From JAOUEA01 sp963719165 (GTDB taxonomy: Bacteria > Actinomycetota > UBA4738 > HRBIN12): a stretch of 64,000 bases of DNA. Shown piece by piece: positions 33,993 to 41,845 of this stretch. A model generated the notes under the pieces. It saw only the letters and a program-made list of their open reading frames with translations, was not told where the DNA came from and did no database searches. The DNA lies in the NCBI GenBank assembly GCA_963719165.1, contig CAVRAV010000001.1, positions 2,108,001 through 2,172,000 on the forward strand, given 5' to 3'. Each line of letters begins with the position of its first letter. The stretch's first letter is position 1. The position numbers were made by a program, and so were the translations under genes.

Positions 33993-35294
33993 CTATCGTT
34001 CGTCGAACTGCTCGGCCTCCGTGGAGCCCGTGAGCGCGAGGGTGGAAGAGGAACCGCCGCTGATCGCCTGCGAGACGCGATCGAAGTAGCCGGTGCCCAC
34101 CTCGGTCTGGTGCCGGGTGGCCGTGTAGCCGTCCGACTCCAGTTCGAACTCCCGTTCCTGCAGCCGGACGTAGGCGGTCATCCCCTCGCTCGCGAAGCCC
34201 TTCGCCAACTCGAACATGCTGGCGTTCAGCGCGTGGAACCCTGCGAGTGTGATGAACTGGAATCGGTAGCCCATGGAGGCGAGTTCTTTCTGGAACGTCG
34301 CGATGGTCGCGTCGTCGAGGTGCTGCTTCCAGTTGAAGCTGGGCGAGCAGTTGTACGCGAGGAGCTTGTCGGGGAACATCGCGTGGACCCCATCGGCGAA
34401 CGCGCGCGCCTCTTCCAGGTCCGGCGTCGACGTCTCGCACCAGAGCATGTCGGCGAACGGCGCGTACGCCCGGGCCCTCGCGATCGCCGCGTCGATGCCA
34501 TCCCGCACGTAGTGGTAGCCCTCGTGCGTGCGCTCGCCGGTGACGAATCGCCGATCGCGAGCATCGATATCGCTGGTGAGCAGGTTGGCGCCGCGAGCGT
34601 CGGTTCGCGCCACGACCAGGGTCGGGACGCCCAGCACGTCGGCCGCCAATCGTGCCGAGGTGAGCGTGCGTTCGAACTGGGCGGTGGGGACCAGCACTTT
34701 CCCGCCGAGGTGGCCGCACTTCTTCTCCGAGGCGAGCTGATCCTCGAAGTGCACGCCGGCCGCGCCTGCTTCGATCATGGACTTCATGAGTTCGAACGAG
34801 TTCAGGGCGCCTCCGAAGCCCGCCTCCGCGTCAGCCACGATGGGAGCCATCGCGGGAGCCGCCGAGCCTTCCGCCCACGCGATCTGGTCGGCGCGTTGCA
34901 GGGCGGCGTTGATGCGCCGGACGACGGCGGGGACGGAATTGGCCGGGTACAGCGATTGGTCCGGGTAGGTCTGCGACGACAGGTTCGCGTCGGCCGCCAC
35001 CTGCCATCCGGACAGGTAGATCGCCGGCAGACCGGCCTTCACCATCTCGACGGCCTGGCCGCCCGTGAGCGCTCCCAGCGCGGCCACGAAGTCCGCCTCG
35101 TGCACCAACGACCACAGGCGTCCGGCGCCCGAGCGCGCGATGGAGTGCTCCACGTGGAACGAGCCGCGGAGCCGGATCACGGCCTCGGCCGGGTAGGTTC
35201 GCTCGACGCCACGCCAGCGCGGGCTCGTCTCCCACTCCCGTTCCAACGCCTCGGCTTCTCGACGGATCTCTTCCTCGACCCGTTTGCTCATCAT
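33993..35294 (-). CDS. aceA: Isocitrate lyase
   Basis: 433 aa, first enzyme of the glyoxylate bypass, cleaving isocitrate to glyoxylate and succinate. The active-site signature KKCGHLGGK is at 191-199 with Cys193. Other motifs are YLSGWQVAADANLSSQTYPD, DAEAGFGG, VARTDA and YNCSPSFNWK. GAGGAAGGAACG precedes the two adjacent ATG codons. A 157-nt structured leader with a terminator-like hairpin lies upstream. No malate synthase is in the window. Confidence 0.96.
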   Translation of the reverse strand: MMSKRVEEEIRREAEALEREWETSPRWRGVERTYPAEAVIRLRGSFHVEHSIARSGAGRLWSLVHEADFVAALGALTGGQAVEMVKAGLPAIYLSGWQVAADANLSSQTYPDQSLYPANSVPAVVRRINAALQRADQIAWAEGSAAPAMAPIVADAEAGFGGALNSFELMKSMIEAGAAGVHFEDQLASEKKCGHLGGKVLVPTAQFERTLTSARLAADVLGVPTLVVARTDARGANLLTSDIDARDRRFVTGERTHEGYHYVRDGIDAAIARARAYAPFADMLWCETSTPDLEEARAFADGVHAMFPDKLLAYNCSPSFNWKQHLDDATIATFQKELASMGYRFQFITLAGFHALNASMFELAKGFASEGMTAYVRLQEREFELESDGYTATRHQTEVGTGYFDRVSQAISGGSSSTLALTGSTEAEQFDER

Positions 35295-35330
35295 GTGTGC
35301 GTTCCTTCCTCAGATCGCAGATCGCGCGTC

Positions 35331-35366
35331 GAAAATCAAACGACCTCCCGCCGCTGGCGAGAGGTC
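35331..35366 (-). terminator. Terminator-like hairpin in the aceA leader
   Basis: Reading leftward, GACCTC-TCGCC-AGC-GGCGG-GAGGTC folds into a long stem, followed at once by GTTTGATTTTC, a U-rich tail rare in this GC-rich window. An upstream CTGGCG could pair with CGCCAG of the 5' arm as a competing fold. This looks like an attenuator, 37 nt before aceA. Confidence 0.5.
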
Positions 35367-35427
35367 ACGGGCGTACCCGCCGGCGTCCACGCGCCAGGGG
35401 AAGCCCTAGCGGCTCGATACGCCGCGA

Positions 35428-35443
35428 TTGAATGGTCGTTCAA
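35428..35443. promoter_or_regulatory. Inverted repeat, possible operator of aceA
   Basis: TTGAATGGTCGTTCAA: arms TTGAA/TTCAA, located about +7 to +22 of the predicted aceA transcript. Spacing and form fit TetR- or FadR-like repressor sites. Confidence 0.45.
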
Positions 35444-35456
35444 ACACCGTGAGCAG

Positions 35457-35485
35457 AGTATCGCACGACCTGCCCGGGGGGTCAA
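35457..35485 (-). promoter_or_regulatory. Promoter of aceA
   Basis: On the minus strand TTGACC (35485-35480), 17 nt, GATACT (35462-35457). This is among the best -35/-10 pairs in the window and would start the leader near 35450. Confidence 0.6.
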
Positions 35486-35531
35486 CGCGACGCTCGCCAG
35501 TTTCCCTCCGCCGGGGTTGCTCGGCGATGGC

Positions 35532-36791
35532 TCAAGTGTTGCGATAGCGCGCGACCGCCAGTCGCGACTTGTGTGCCCCTCCGGCCGTGCCCGCCACGAC
35601 GATCTTCCCGTTGGCCTGCAGGGTCGCGCCGCGCGCGACGTCATCACCCAAGAAGAAGTCCGTAAGGACCTTCCCGTCCCCGCCGAACGTGAGGTCGAGC
35701 CCGCCGTTGGGCTTGTAGCGGACGACCCCGAACTCCGCGGTGTCGCGGGTGGCCTGGCCCACCACGACGATCTTGCCGTTGGACTGCACCGCCACGTCGT
35801 AGGCGTAGTCGTAGGCGGGACCGAACGCCGTGATGACCTTCCCCTTGTTCCCGAAGGTCTTGTCGAGCCGACCCTTGGCCCCGAAGCGTGCCATCCCCCA
35901 ATCCGAGGCGCCTCCCCGGTTCACGTAGCCCACCACGATGAGCTTGCCGTCGGACTGCCGCGCGAGCCCGTAGGCCGTGTCGCTCCCTTTCGTCATGTCG
36001 AGCGTGGTGATGCCCTGGTGCCCGAAGGACCGATCCAGCTTGCCGCCGGACAGGTACTGGCCGATGGCGAAGCGCGGCGTGAGCGAGGTCTCGGCGTAGC
36101 CGGCCACCACGATCTTGCCGCCGGGGGCGAGGCGCAGATCCTGGATCTGCTCGACCGTGGGGCTCACGTCGGTCGTCACCTTCCCGCGCTTGCCGAAATG
36201 CGGATCCAACGAACCGTTCGGGCGATAGCGCGCGAGGGCCCACCTGCTCGTGGAGCCGTTCGAGGTGTAGCCCCCCAAGATGATGTTGCCGCTCGCACCG
36301 ATCGCCACCGCGCTCGCCCCCTGGTACTTCTTGCCGAACCCGGTGAAGTTCTTCCCGTCCTTGCTGAAGCTCTTGTCCAACACGCCTCGGATCCCGTACC
36401 GCGCGACGGCGAACTGGCTCCGATCGTTGAAGTCGCGTTCTCCGGCCACGACGATCTTGCCGTCGGACTGGAGCGCCACGTCGAAGCCGTAGTCGGTGCC
36501 GCCGAGGTTCGTCACGACGCGGCCGTCGCCGCCGCCGAAATCGGGGTCCGGCTCCCCGTTGGGAAGGAACCTTGCGAGCGCGAGGTCGGTCTTGGCCCCC
36601 AGCGTGTAGCCCGCCACGAGGATGCGGCCCTGCTTGTCGATCGCGACCGCGTACCCGGTGGCGCCTTTGGGGTATGCGGTTTGCTTCCCGTTGCCGCTGA
36701 AGAACGGGTCGAGCTGGCCCGGTGTCGCGCGCACGGGTGGCGCGAGCACGGCGATGGAGACGGCGGCGACGAGGATCGAGATCCGGCGCAC
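35532..36791 (-). CDS. Secreted delta-60 repeat protein
   Basis: 419 aa with a signal peptide (MRRISILVAAVSIAVLAPPV) and about six or seven delta-60 units. Their core reads LDxxFGxxGKVxT, then AYDVAVQSNGKIVVVG and FGVVRYKPNG. The repeats probably fold as beta-propeller blades on the cell surface; the function is unknown. GTG start preceded by GGAAGGAAGCAGG. It lies immediately after hisG in the same direction but has its own ribosome site. Confidence 0.85.
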   Translation of the reverse strand: MRRISILVAAVSIAVLAPPVRATPGQLDPFFSGNGKQTAYPKGATGYAVAIDKQGRILVAGYTLGAKTDLALARFLPNGEPDPDFGGGDGRVVTNLGGTDYGFDVALQSDGKIVVAGERDFNDRSQFAVARYGIRGVLDKSFSKDGKNFTGFGKKYQGASAVAIGASGNIILGGYTSNGSTSRWALARYRPNGSLDPHFGKRGKVTTDVSPTVEQIQDLRLAPGGKIVVAGYAETSLTPRFAIGQYLSGGKLDRSFGHQGITTLDMTKGSDTAYGLARQSDGKLIVVGYVNRGGASDWGMARFGAKGRLDKTFGNKGKVITAFGPAYDYAYDVAVQSNGKIVVVGQATRDTAEFGVVRYKPNGGLDLTFGGDGKVLTDFFLGDDVARGATLQANGKIVVAGTAGGAHKSRLAVARYRNT

Positions 36792-36862
36792 CCTGCTTCC
36801 TTCCCTCGGTCGGTTGCCGCCGAAGGGTACCCCGCCGGATGCGGAGGGTCGAGCTTCGCGGG

Positions 36863-37738
36863 CTAGGGAACGATCTTGGAGATGGGCAGCTCGAGGATGT
36901 CGGTGGCACCCGCCGCCAGAAGTTGGGGGATCAGCCGATTCACGCCGCGCTTCTCCACGACCGTCTCGATGGCGAACCCTCCACCGGCCAGCGGAGAGAC
37001 CGTCGGCGCCTTCATCGACGGGACGACGGTCAGGACGGCGTCCCGGTCGGCTTCGGACACGTTGAGCTTGATGAGGACGCGACCAACGGCGCGCAGGGCG
37101 CCCAGCAGCAGGGTCGTGATGTCGTCCATAGCCGCGCGCTTGGCCGGATCCGCTGCCGCTTCGACGTTGGCCACCAGGACCGGGTCCGATGTGAGCAGGG
37201 TCTCGATGATCTTCATTCCGTGCGCGCGCAGGGTGCCTCCCGTCTCCGTCACATCCACGATCGCATCGACGATCTCGGGCACCTTCGCCTCGGTCGCCCC
37301 GTAGGACCAGGCCACCTTGACGGGGATGCCCAGGCCGGCGAAATGTCGCTCCGTGAGGTTGACGAACTCGGTGGAGATCCGGGAACCGGGCGGCATCTCG
37401 TCGGCGCGATCGGCCGGGTGCTCGGCGGGCACCGCGAGCACGATCTTGGTGCCGTGGCCGGTGCCGGTCTTGGCGTAGGACAGGCGCGCAAGCACCTCGA
37501 CCTCCGCCCCCGTCTCCGCGACCCAGTCCTCACCGGTGATACCGACGTCGAACAGCCCCTCGGCGACGTAGACGGGGATCTCCTGGGGCCGCAGCACGCT
37601 GACCCGGTCGATGCGATCGTCCTCAACGCTCCCGTGGTAGTCGCGGGACGAGCTGCGCCGCACGCTGAGGTCCGCGGCGTCGAAGAGCCGAAGGGTCTGC
37701 TCCTCGAGGGAGCCCTTGGGGATCACGAGCCTGAGCAT
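36863..37738 (-). CDS. hisG: ATP phosphoribosyltransferase (long form)
   Basis: First enzyme of histidine synthesis, condensing ATP and PRPP. 291 aa, so the long HisG_L type with a C-terminal ACT-like regulatory domain (VLTVVPSMKAPTVSPLAGGG) that confers histidine feedback. Catalytic-domain motifs: LVIPKGSLEEQTLRLF, FDVGITGEDWV and the PRPP loop DAIVDVTETGGTLRAHG. It is the last his gene of the operon, 12 nt after hisI; TAGACT 9 nt before ATG includes the hisI stop codon. Confidence 0.95.
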   Translation of the reverse strand: MLRLVIPKGSLEEQTLRLFDAADLSVRRSSSRDYHGSVEDDRIDRVSVLRPQEIPVYVAEGLFDVGITGEDWVAETGAEVEVLARLSYAKTGTGHGTKIVLAVPAEHPADRADEMPPGSRISTEFVNLTERHFAGLGIPVKVAWSYGATEAKVPEIVDAIVDVTETGGTLRAHGMKIIETLLTSDPVLVANVEAAADPAKRAAMDDITTLLLGALRAVGRVLIKLNVSEADRDAVLTVVPSMKAPTVSPLAGGGFAIETVVEKRGVNRLIPQLLAAGATDILELPISKIVP

Positions 37739-37750
37739 GCGAGCCGGAGT

Positions 37751-38131
37751 CTACCGAGGCGGGTCTTCGGCGGGCCCAGCGTCGGTGCCACGGAGGCCGC
37801 GGAAGAAGCAGGTGCGCTCCCCCGTGTGACAGGCGACTCCCACCTGGTGGACGCGCGCCACGACGGCGTCGCCGTCGCAATCCACGTGCAACGACTCCCA
37901 GTGCTGCACGTGCCCGCTCGTCTCGCCCTTGCGCCAGAGCTCCCGCCGCGAACGGCTCCAATAGACCATGACCCCATCCGCGAGGGTGCGCTCGAGCGCC
38001 GCGCGGTTCGCCCAGGCCATCATCAGGACGGTCCCGTCCTCGGCGTCCTGCGCGATCACGGGGACCAACCCACGTTCGTCCCAGGCAAGGTCGTCGAGGT
38101 CGACGGGGTCACGGTCAACGCCGTCGCTCAT
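37751..38131 (-). CDS. hisI: Phosphoribosyl-AMP cyclohydrolase
   Basis: 126-aa HisI, opening the purine ring of PR-AMP. Motifs VLMMAWANRAALERTL, the substrate loop KGETSGHVQ, zinc/magnesium site DCDGDAV and ACHTGERTCFF are all present. There is no fused HisE (pyrophosphohydrolase) domain and no separate hisE in the window. Start overlaps the hisF stop (ATGA). Confidence 0.95.
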   Translation of the reverse strand: MSDGVDRDPVDLDDLAWDERGLVPVIAQDAEDGTVLMMAWANRAALERTLADGVMVYWSRSRRELWRKGETSGHVQHWESLHVDCDGDAVVARVHQVGVACHTGERTCFFRGLRGTDAGPAEDPPR

Positions 38132-38892
38132 CGACGCACCGTGACGGATCGCGCGGCGAGGTAGTCCTTGATCTCACGGATCGTGAGCCGTCCGAAGTGC
38201 AGGCGGCTCGCGGCGAGGACCGCGTCCGCCCCTCCCTGCGTGAGCGCCTCGGCGAAGTGCTCGAGGTCTCCGGCTCCGCCGCTCGCGATCACCGGAACGC
38301 GCACGGCATCCGTGATGGCGCGCAGGAGCGCCAGGTCGTAGCCTTCGCCGGTGCCGTCTCGATCCATCGACGTCAGCAGCACCTCGCCGGCGCCGCGTTC
38401 GGTGGTTGCCTCGACGGCCCACCCCACTGCGTCGCGCCCGGTTCCCGTGCGCCCGGCATCCATGAAGACCTCCCAGCTGCCGCCGCTCCCGGTGCGCTTC
38501 GCGTCGATCGCCACGACCATGCATTGCGTGCCGAACCGGTCCGCGCACCGTTGCAAGAGGGCCGGTTCCCGCGCGGCGCCGCTGTTCAAGGCCACCTTGT
38601 CCGCACCGGAGCGCAGCAACTCGTTGACGCCGCCCTCGTCGGTGACGCCGCCGCCCACGGTGAGCGGGATGAACACCTGTTCGGCGACCCGCGAGATCAC
38701 GTCGAGGGTGGCCTTGCGGCCCTCGATGGTCGCCGTGATATCGAGGAACACCAGCTCGTCGGCCCCCTCGCGGTCGTAGTGCGCAGCCATGGCCACAGGG
38801 TCCCCCGCGTCCTGCATGTCTTGGAACCTGGTGCCCTTCACGACGCGTCCGGCGTCGACGTCGAGGCACGGGATGAGTCGTTTCGCGAGCAC
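38128..38892 (-). CDS. hisF: Imidazole glycerol phosphate synthase, cyclase subunit
   Basis: 254-aa TIM barrel. Catalytic Asp in IPCLDVDAGRVVKG and the second Asp region VAIDAKRTG, plus LTVGGGV and ASGGAG phosphate loops. It works with HisH to make IGP and AICAR. GTG start 7 nt after hisA. Confidence 0.96.
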   Translation of the reverse strand: MLAKRLIPCLDVDAGRVVKGTRFQDMQDAGDPVAMAAHYDREGADELVFLDITATIEGRKATLDVISRVAEQVFIPLTVGGGVTDEGGVNELLRSGADKVALNSGAAREPALLQRCADRFGTQCMVVAIDAKRTGSGGSWEVFMDAGRTGTGRDAVGWAVEATTERGAGEVLLTSMDRDGTGEGYDLALLRAITDAVRVPVIASGGAGDLEHFAEALTQGGADAVLAASRLHFGRLTIREIKDYLAARSVTVRR

Positions 38893-38899
38893 CGATGAC

Positions 38900-39601
38900 C
38901 TAGCCCCGGATGACCTGCGAAAGCTTCAGCGTGCGCTCGTAGAGGGCTTTGCCCGTCACGGCGGCCTCCGCCCCCAGGTCCCGCAGGGCCCAGATGTCAT
39001 CGGCATCGCGCACCCCTCCGCTCGCGATCACAGGGGTTTGCGTGAGCTTCAGCACGTGCGTGTAGAGGCGAAGGTCGGGTCCGTCGAGCGTCCCGTCCCG
39101 GGCGATGGAGGTCACGAGGTATCGCGGCGTGCCCGCGTCGTCCAGCGCGGCGATGGCGGCCTCCACGGCGGGGCCTTCCTCCTTCCACCCCTTAACCATC
39201 ACACGCCCGCCTCGCACGTCCACAGCGACCACGACGCGTTCGGCGAACTCCTCGACCGCCCTCGAGACGAAGGTCGGGTCGGCTGCGGCGGCGGTCCCCA
39301 GGATCGCGCGCGAGGCGCCGGCCTCCACGAGCGCTCCGATGTCCTCGAGGGTCCGCATCCCGCCCCCCACCTGGACGGGGATCGCCACCGAGTGGCAGAT
39401 CGCCGCCACGACGTCGTGGTTGTCGCCCTGTTCGAGGGCGGCGTCAAGGTCGACGACGTGGAGCCGGCGCGCGCCTTCTTCCTGGAAGCGCTCGGCCACC
39501 GCGACGGGGTCGTCCGCGTACGAGGTTTCCTTGCCGGGATCGCCGCGGACCAGGCGCACGGCGCGTCCTCCACGCAGGTCGATGGCGGGGATGACGATCA
39601 T
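38900..39601 (-). CDS. hisA: ProFAR isomerase (HisA, possibly PriA-type)
   Basis: 233-aa TIM barrel: IPAIDLRGGRAVRLVRGD (catalytic Asp), VQVGGGMRT, VVVAVDVRGGRVMVKGW and VIASGGVRDADD. In many actinobacteria HisA is the bifunctional PriA that also replaces TrpF; no trpF is visible here, but the window is too small to decide. ATG 39601 overlaps the hisH stop (ATGA). Confidence 0.94.
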   Translation of the reverse strand: MIVIPAIDLRGGRAVRLVRGDPGKETSYADDPVAVAERFQEEGARRLHVVDLDAALEQGDNHDVVAAICHSVAIPVQVGGGMRTLEDIGALVEAGASRAILGTAAAADPTFVSRAVEEFAERVVVAVDVRGGRVMVKGWKEEGPAVEAAIAALDDAGTPRYLVTSIARDGTLDGPDLRLYTHVLKLTQTPVIASGGVRDADDIWALRDLGAEAAVTGKALYERTLKLSQVIRG

Positions 39602-40206
39602 CGAGCGGCCACGTCCTTCACGAAGTGCTCGTAGACCTGGAGCCCGGCCTCGCCGGACTTCTCCGGGTGGAATTGGGTGGCGAACACGTTCTCGCGCGCG
39701 ACCGCCGCGCTCGACGCTCGCCCGTAGTCGTTCACGCCGACGGTCGCGTCGCCGAGGGCAGGCGCGTAGGAATGTACGAAGTAGAAGCGCGTGTCCTCGG
39801 GGATCCCGGCGATGTACGGATGCGTGTCGGTCCATCGCACCGTGTCCCACCCCATGTGGGGTACCTTGACGCCATCGGGCAGCCGCAGGCAGATCCCGCC
39901 GAGGACACCGAGGCCGGCCGCGGCGTCCTCTTCGCTGCCTTCGAACAGGACCTGCATCCCTACGCAGACCCCGAACACGGGACGACCGCCGGCGCAGAAC
40001 GAGCGGATCGTCTCATCCAAGCCACGGTGGCAGATCGCACGCATGCACGCGCCGAAATGACCTACGCCGGGGATCACCAGGGCGTCGGCCGCCGCGACCT
40101 GGGCGTCCTCGCCGGTGACCAGGGGCTCCCCGCCGACCCGAGCGATCGCGCGCGAAACGGAGTGCAGGTTGCCCGATCCGTAGTCGAGGACGGCGATCGA
40201 GGGCAC
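39598..40206 (-). CDS. hisH: Imidazole glycerol phosphate synthase, glutaminase subunit
   Basis: 202-aa class I glutamine amidotransferase. Nucleophile Cys in FGVCVGMQVLFEGSEE, His-Glu of the triad in FHPEKSGEAG, and the N-terminal VLDYGSGNLHSV. GTG start shares one base with the hisB stop (TAGTG). Confidence 0.95.
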   Translation of the reverse strand: MPSIAVLDYGSGNLHSVSRAIARVGGEPLVTGEDAQVAAADALVIPGVGHFGACMRAICHRGLDETIRSFCAGGRPVFGVCVGMQVLFEGSEEDAAAGLGVLGGICLRLPDGVKVPHMGWDTVRWTDTHPYIAGIPEDTRFYFVHSYAPALGDATVGVNDYGRASSAAVARENVFATQFHPEKSGEAGLQVYEHFVKDVAAR

Positions 40207-40790
40207 TACAGCGTTCCCTTCGTGGACGGAACGCCGCCTCGCCCCGACCGGGCGCTCGCGTCGCCGATGGCCTTGGCGAGCGCCTTGAACTCGGCCTCGC
40301 AGACGTGGTGAGGCGAACGCCCGTAGCGAAGGTGCACGTGGATGGTGACGTTCGCGCTCTGGGCGAACGCCCTCACGAAGTCCTCGATCAATCCGGTGTC
40401 GAAGCCGCCGATGGTCTCCACCGGAACGTCGACGTCGTAAACGACGAAGGTGCGCCCCGCGAGATCGAGGACGACCTCTACGGCGGCCTCGTCCAAGGGG
40501 ACCGTGATGGAGGCGAATCGGCGAAGGCCGGCCTTGTCGCCCAGCGCCTCGGCAAGGGCCTGGCCCACGGCGAGACCGCAATCCTCAACGGTGTGGTGGC
40601 CATCGACTTCGAGGTCCCCCTTGCAGGCGACGTCGAGGTCCCAGCCCGCGTGCTTCCCGAGCTGCTCGAGCATGTGGTCGAAGAACGCGATCCCGGTGTC
40701 GGCGGCCGAGATACCGCGGCCGTCCAGGTCCAGTTGAACGCGAACCTCCGTTTCGTTCGTGGCGCGCGTGACGTCGGCGGTCCTGCTCAC
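40206..40790 (-). CDS. hisB: Imidazoleglycerol-phosphate dehydratase
   Basis: 194-aa monofunctional IGPD with the two manganese motifs: FFDHMLEQLGKHAGWD with DGHHTVEDCGLAVG, and later HLRYGRSPHHVCEAEFKALA. There is no fused phosphatase domain. GTG start overlaps the hisC stop (GTGA). Confidence 0.96.
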   Translation of the reverse strand: MSRTADVTRATNETEVRVQLDLDGRGISAADTGIAFFDHMLEQLGKHAGWDLDVACKGDLEVDGHHTVEDCGLAVGQALAEALGDKAGLRRFASITVPLDEAAVEVVLDLAGRTFVVYDVDVPVETIGGFDTGLIEDFVRAFAQSANVTIHVHLRYGRSPHHVCEAEFKALAKAIGDASARSGRGGVPSTKGTL

Positions 40791-41845
40791 GAGGAGAGGA
40801 CCTCGCGGAGGGCGTCGAGGAAGCGATCGACCTCGTGCTCGGCCCCGGCCGTCACGCGGAGCGCCTCGGGCACGACCGTCGAGAGGTCGCGGACGAGCAC
40901 GCCGCGATCGACGAGGCCTTGCCACACGTCGGCGGCCGGTTCGGGGGGGATGAACAGGACGAAGTTGGCGTCGGAGGGGTACACGGTCACGCCGTCCATC
41001 CCGCTCAGCGCCCTGACGATGCGGTCGCGCTGGACGCGGATCGCCTCCAGCAGGGCCAGCGCCTCGTCCGCGTGGGCCAGGGCGACGATGCCCGCGGCCT
41101 GCGTGAGCGTGGACAGGTGGTACGGGAGCCGAACCCGCTGAAGGTCGCCGACCACGTCGGGGCTGCTGAGCACGTAGCCCACACGGGCTCCGGCCAGGGC
41201 GAACGCCTTCGAGAAGGTCCGCACGACGGCGAGGTTGGCGTGGTCCGCCGTCAGGCCGAGCGCGCTCTCGCCCCCGAACTCCACGTACGCCTCGTCGACG
41301 ACGACGAGCGCCGAAGTGGCCCCCGCGAGCCGGTCGATGGACGCGAGCGCCTGCGCGTTGCCGGTGGGGTTGTTTGGCGAGCAGACGAGGATCACGTCCG
41401 GATCCGCGTCGAGGGCGTCGGCGACGGCGTCCTCGCTCAGGTGGAAGGGGGGCTCCAGCCGCTGCGAGACCACCTCCGTCTGGGTGAGCATCGCGAGCCG
41501 CGCGTGTAACAGGTACGTGGGCTCGAAGATCGCCACGCTCCGACCCGCGCCCCCGTACGCCATGAGGAGCTCGGTGAGGATCTCGTTGGAGCCGTTCGCC
41601 GTCCATGTGCCCTCCACGGCGTGGCCGTGACGGGCGGCGAGACCCTCACGCAGCCGCGTCATCTGCCCGTCCGGATAGCGGTTCAAGGGCTGATCGCGGA
41701 TGGCCTCGGCGAGCTCGTCCGTGAAGTCTTTCGGCAGGGGGAAAGGACATTCGTTGGTGTTCAACCGGACGGGCAGGGCGAGCTGAGGCGACGCGTACGG
41801 CTCGACGTCGCGAACCCCGGGCCGCGGGAGCGCGCGCGGCGTCAT
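40787..41845 (-). CDS. hisC: Histidinol-phosphate aminotransferase
   Basis: 352-aa fold-type I PLP enzyme. LNTNECPFPLP, CSPNNPTGNAQ, VDEAYVEFGGES and the PLP-lysine segment RTFSKAFALAGARVGY are present. It transfers the amino group from glutamate to imidazole-acetol phosphate. Start ATG overlaps the hisD stop. Confidence 0.95.
   Translation of the reverse strand: MTPRALPRPGVRDVEPYASPQLALPVRLNTNECPFPLPKDFTDELAEAIRDQPLNRYPDGQMTRLREGLAARHGHAVEGTWTANGSNEILTELLMAYGGAGRSVAIFEPTYLLHARLAMLTQTEVVSQRLEPPFHLSEDAVADALDADPDVILVCSPNNPTGNAQALASIDRLAGATSALVVVDEAYVEFGGESALGLTADHANLAVVRTFSKAFALAGARVGYVLSSPDVVGDLQRVRLPYHLSTLTQAAGIVALAHADEALALLEAIRVQRDRIVRALSGMDGVTVYPSDANFVLFIPPEPAADVWQGLVDRGVLVRDLSTVVPEALRVTAGAEHEVDRFLDALREVLSS

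Noticed and set aside
32805..36866. Very long + strand reading frame (1353 codons) across 32.8-36.9 kb
   Set aside because: It runs antisense through proline dehydrogenase, DJ-1, aceA and the delta-60 gene, all of which have clear families. It is a product of high GC and strong third-position bias.
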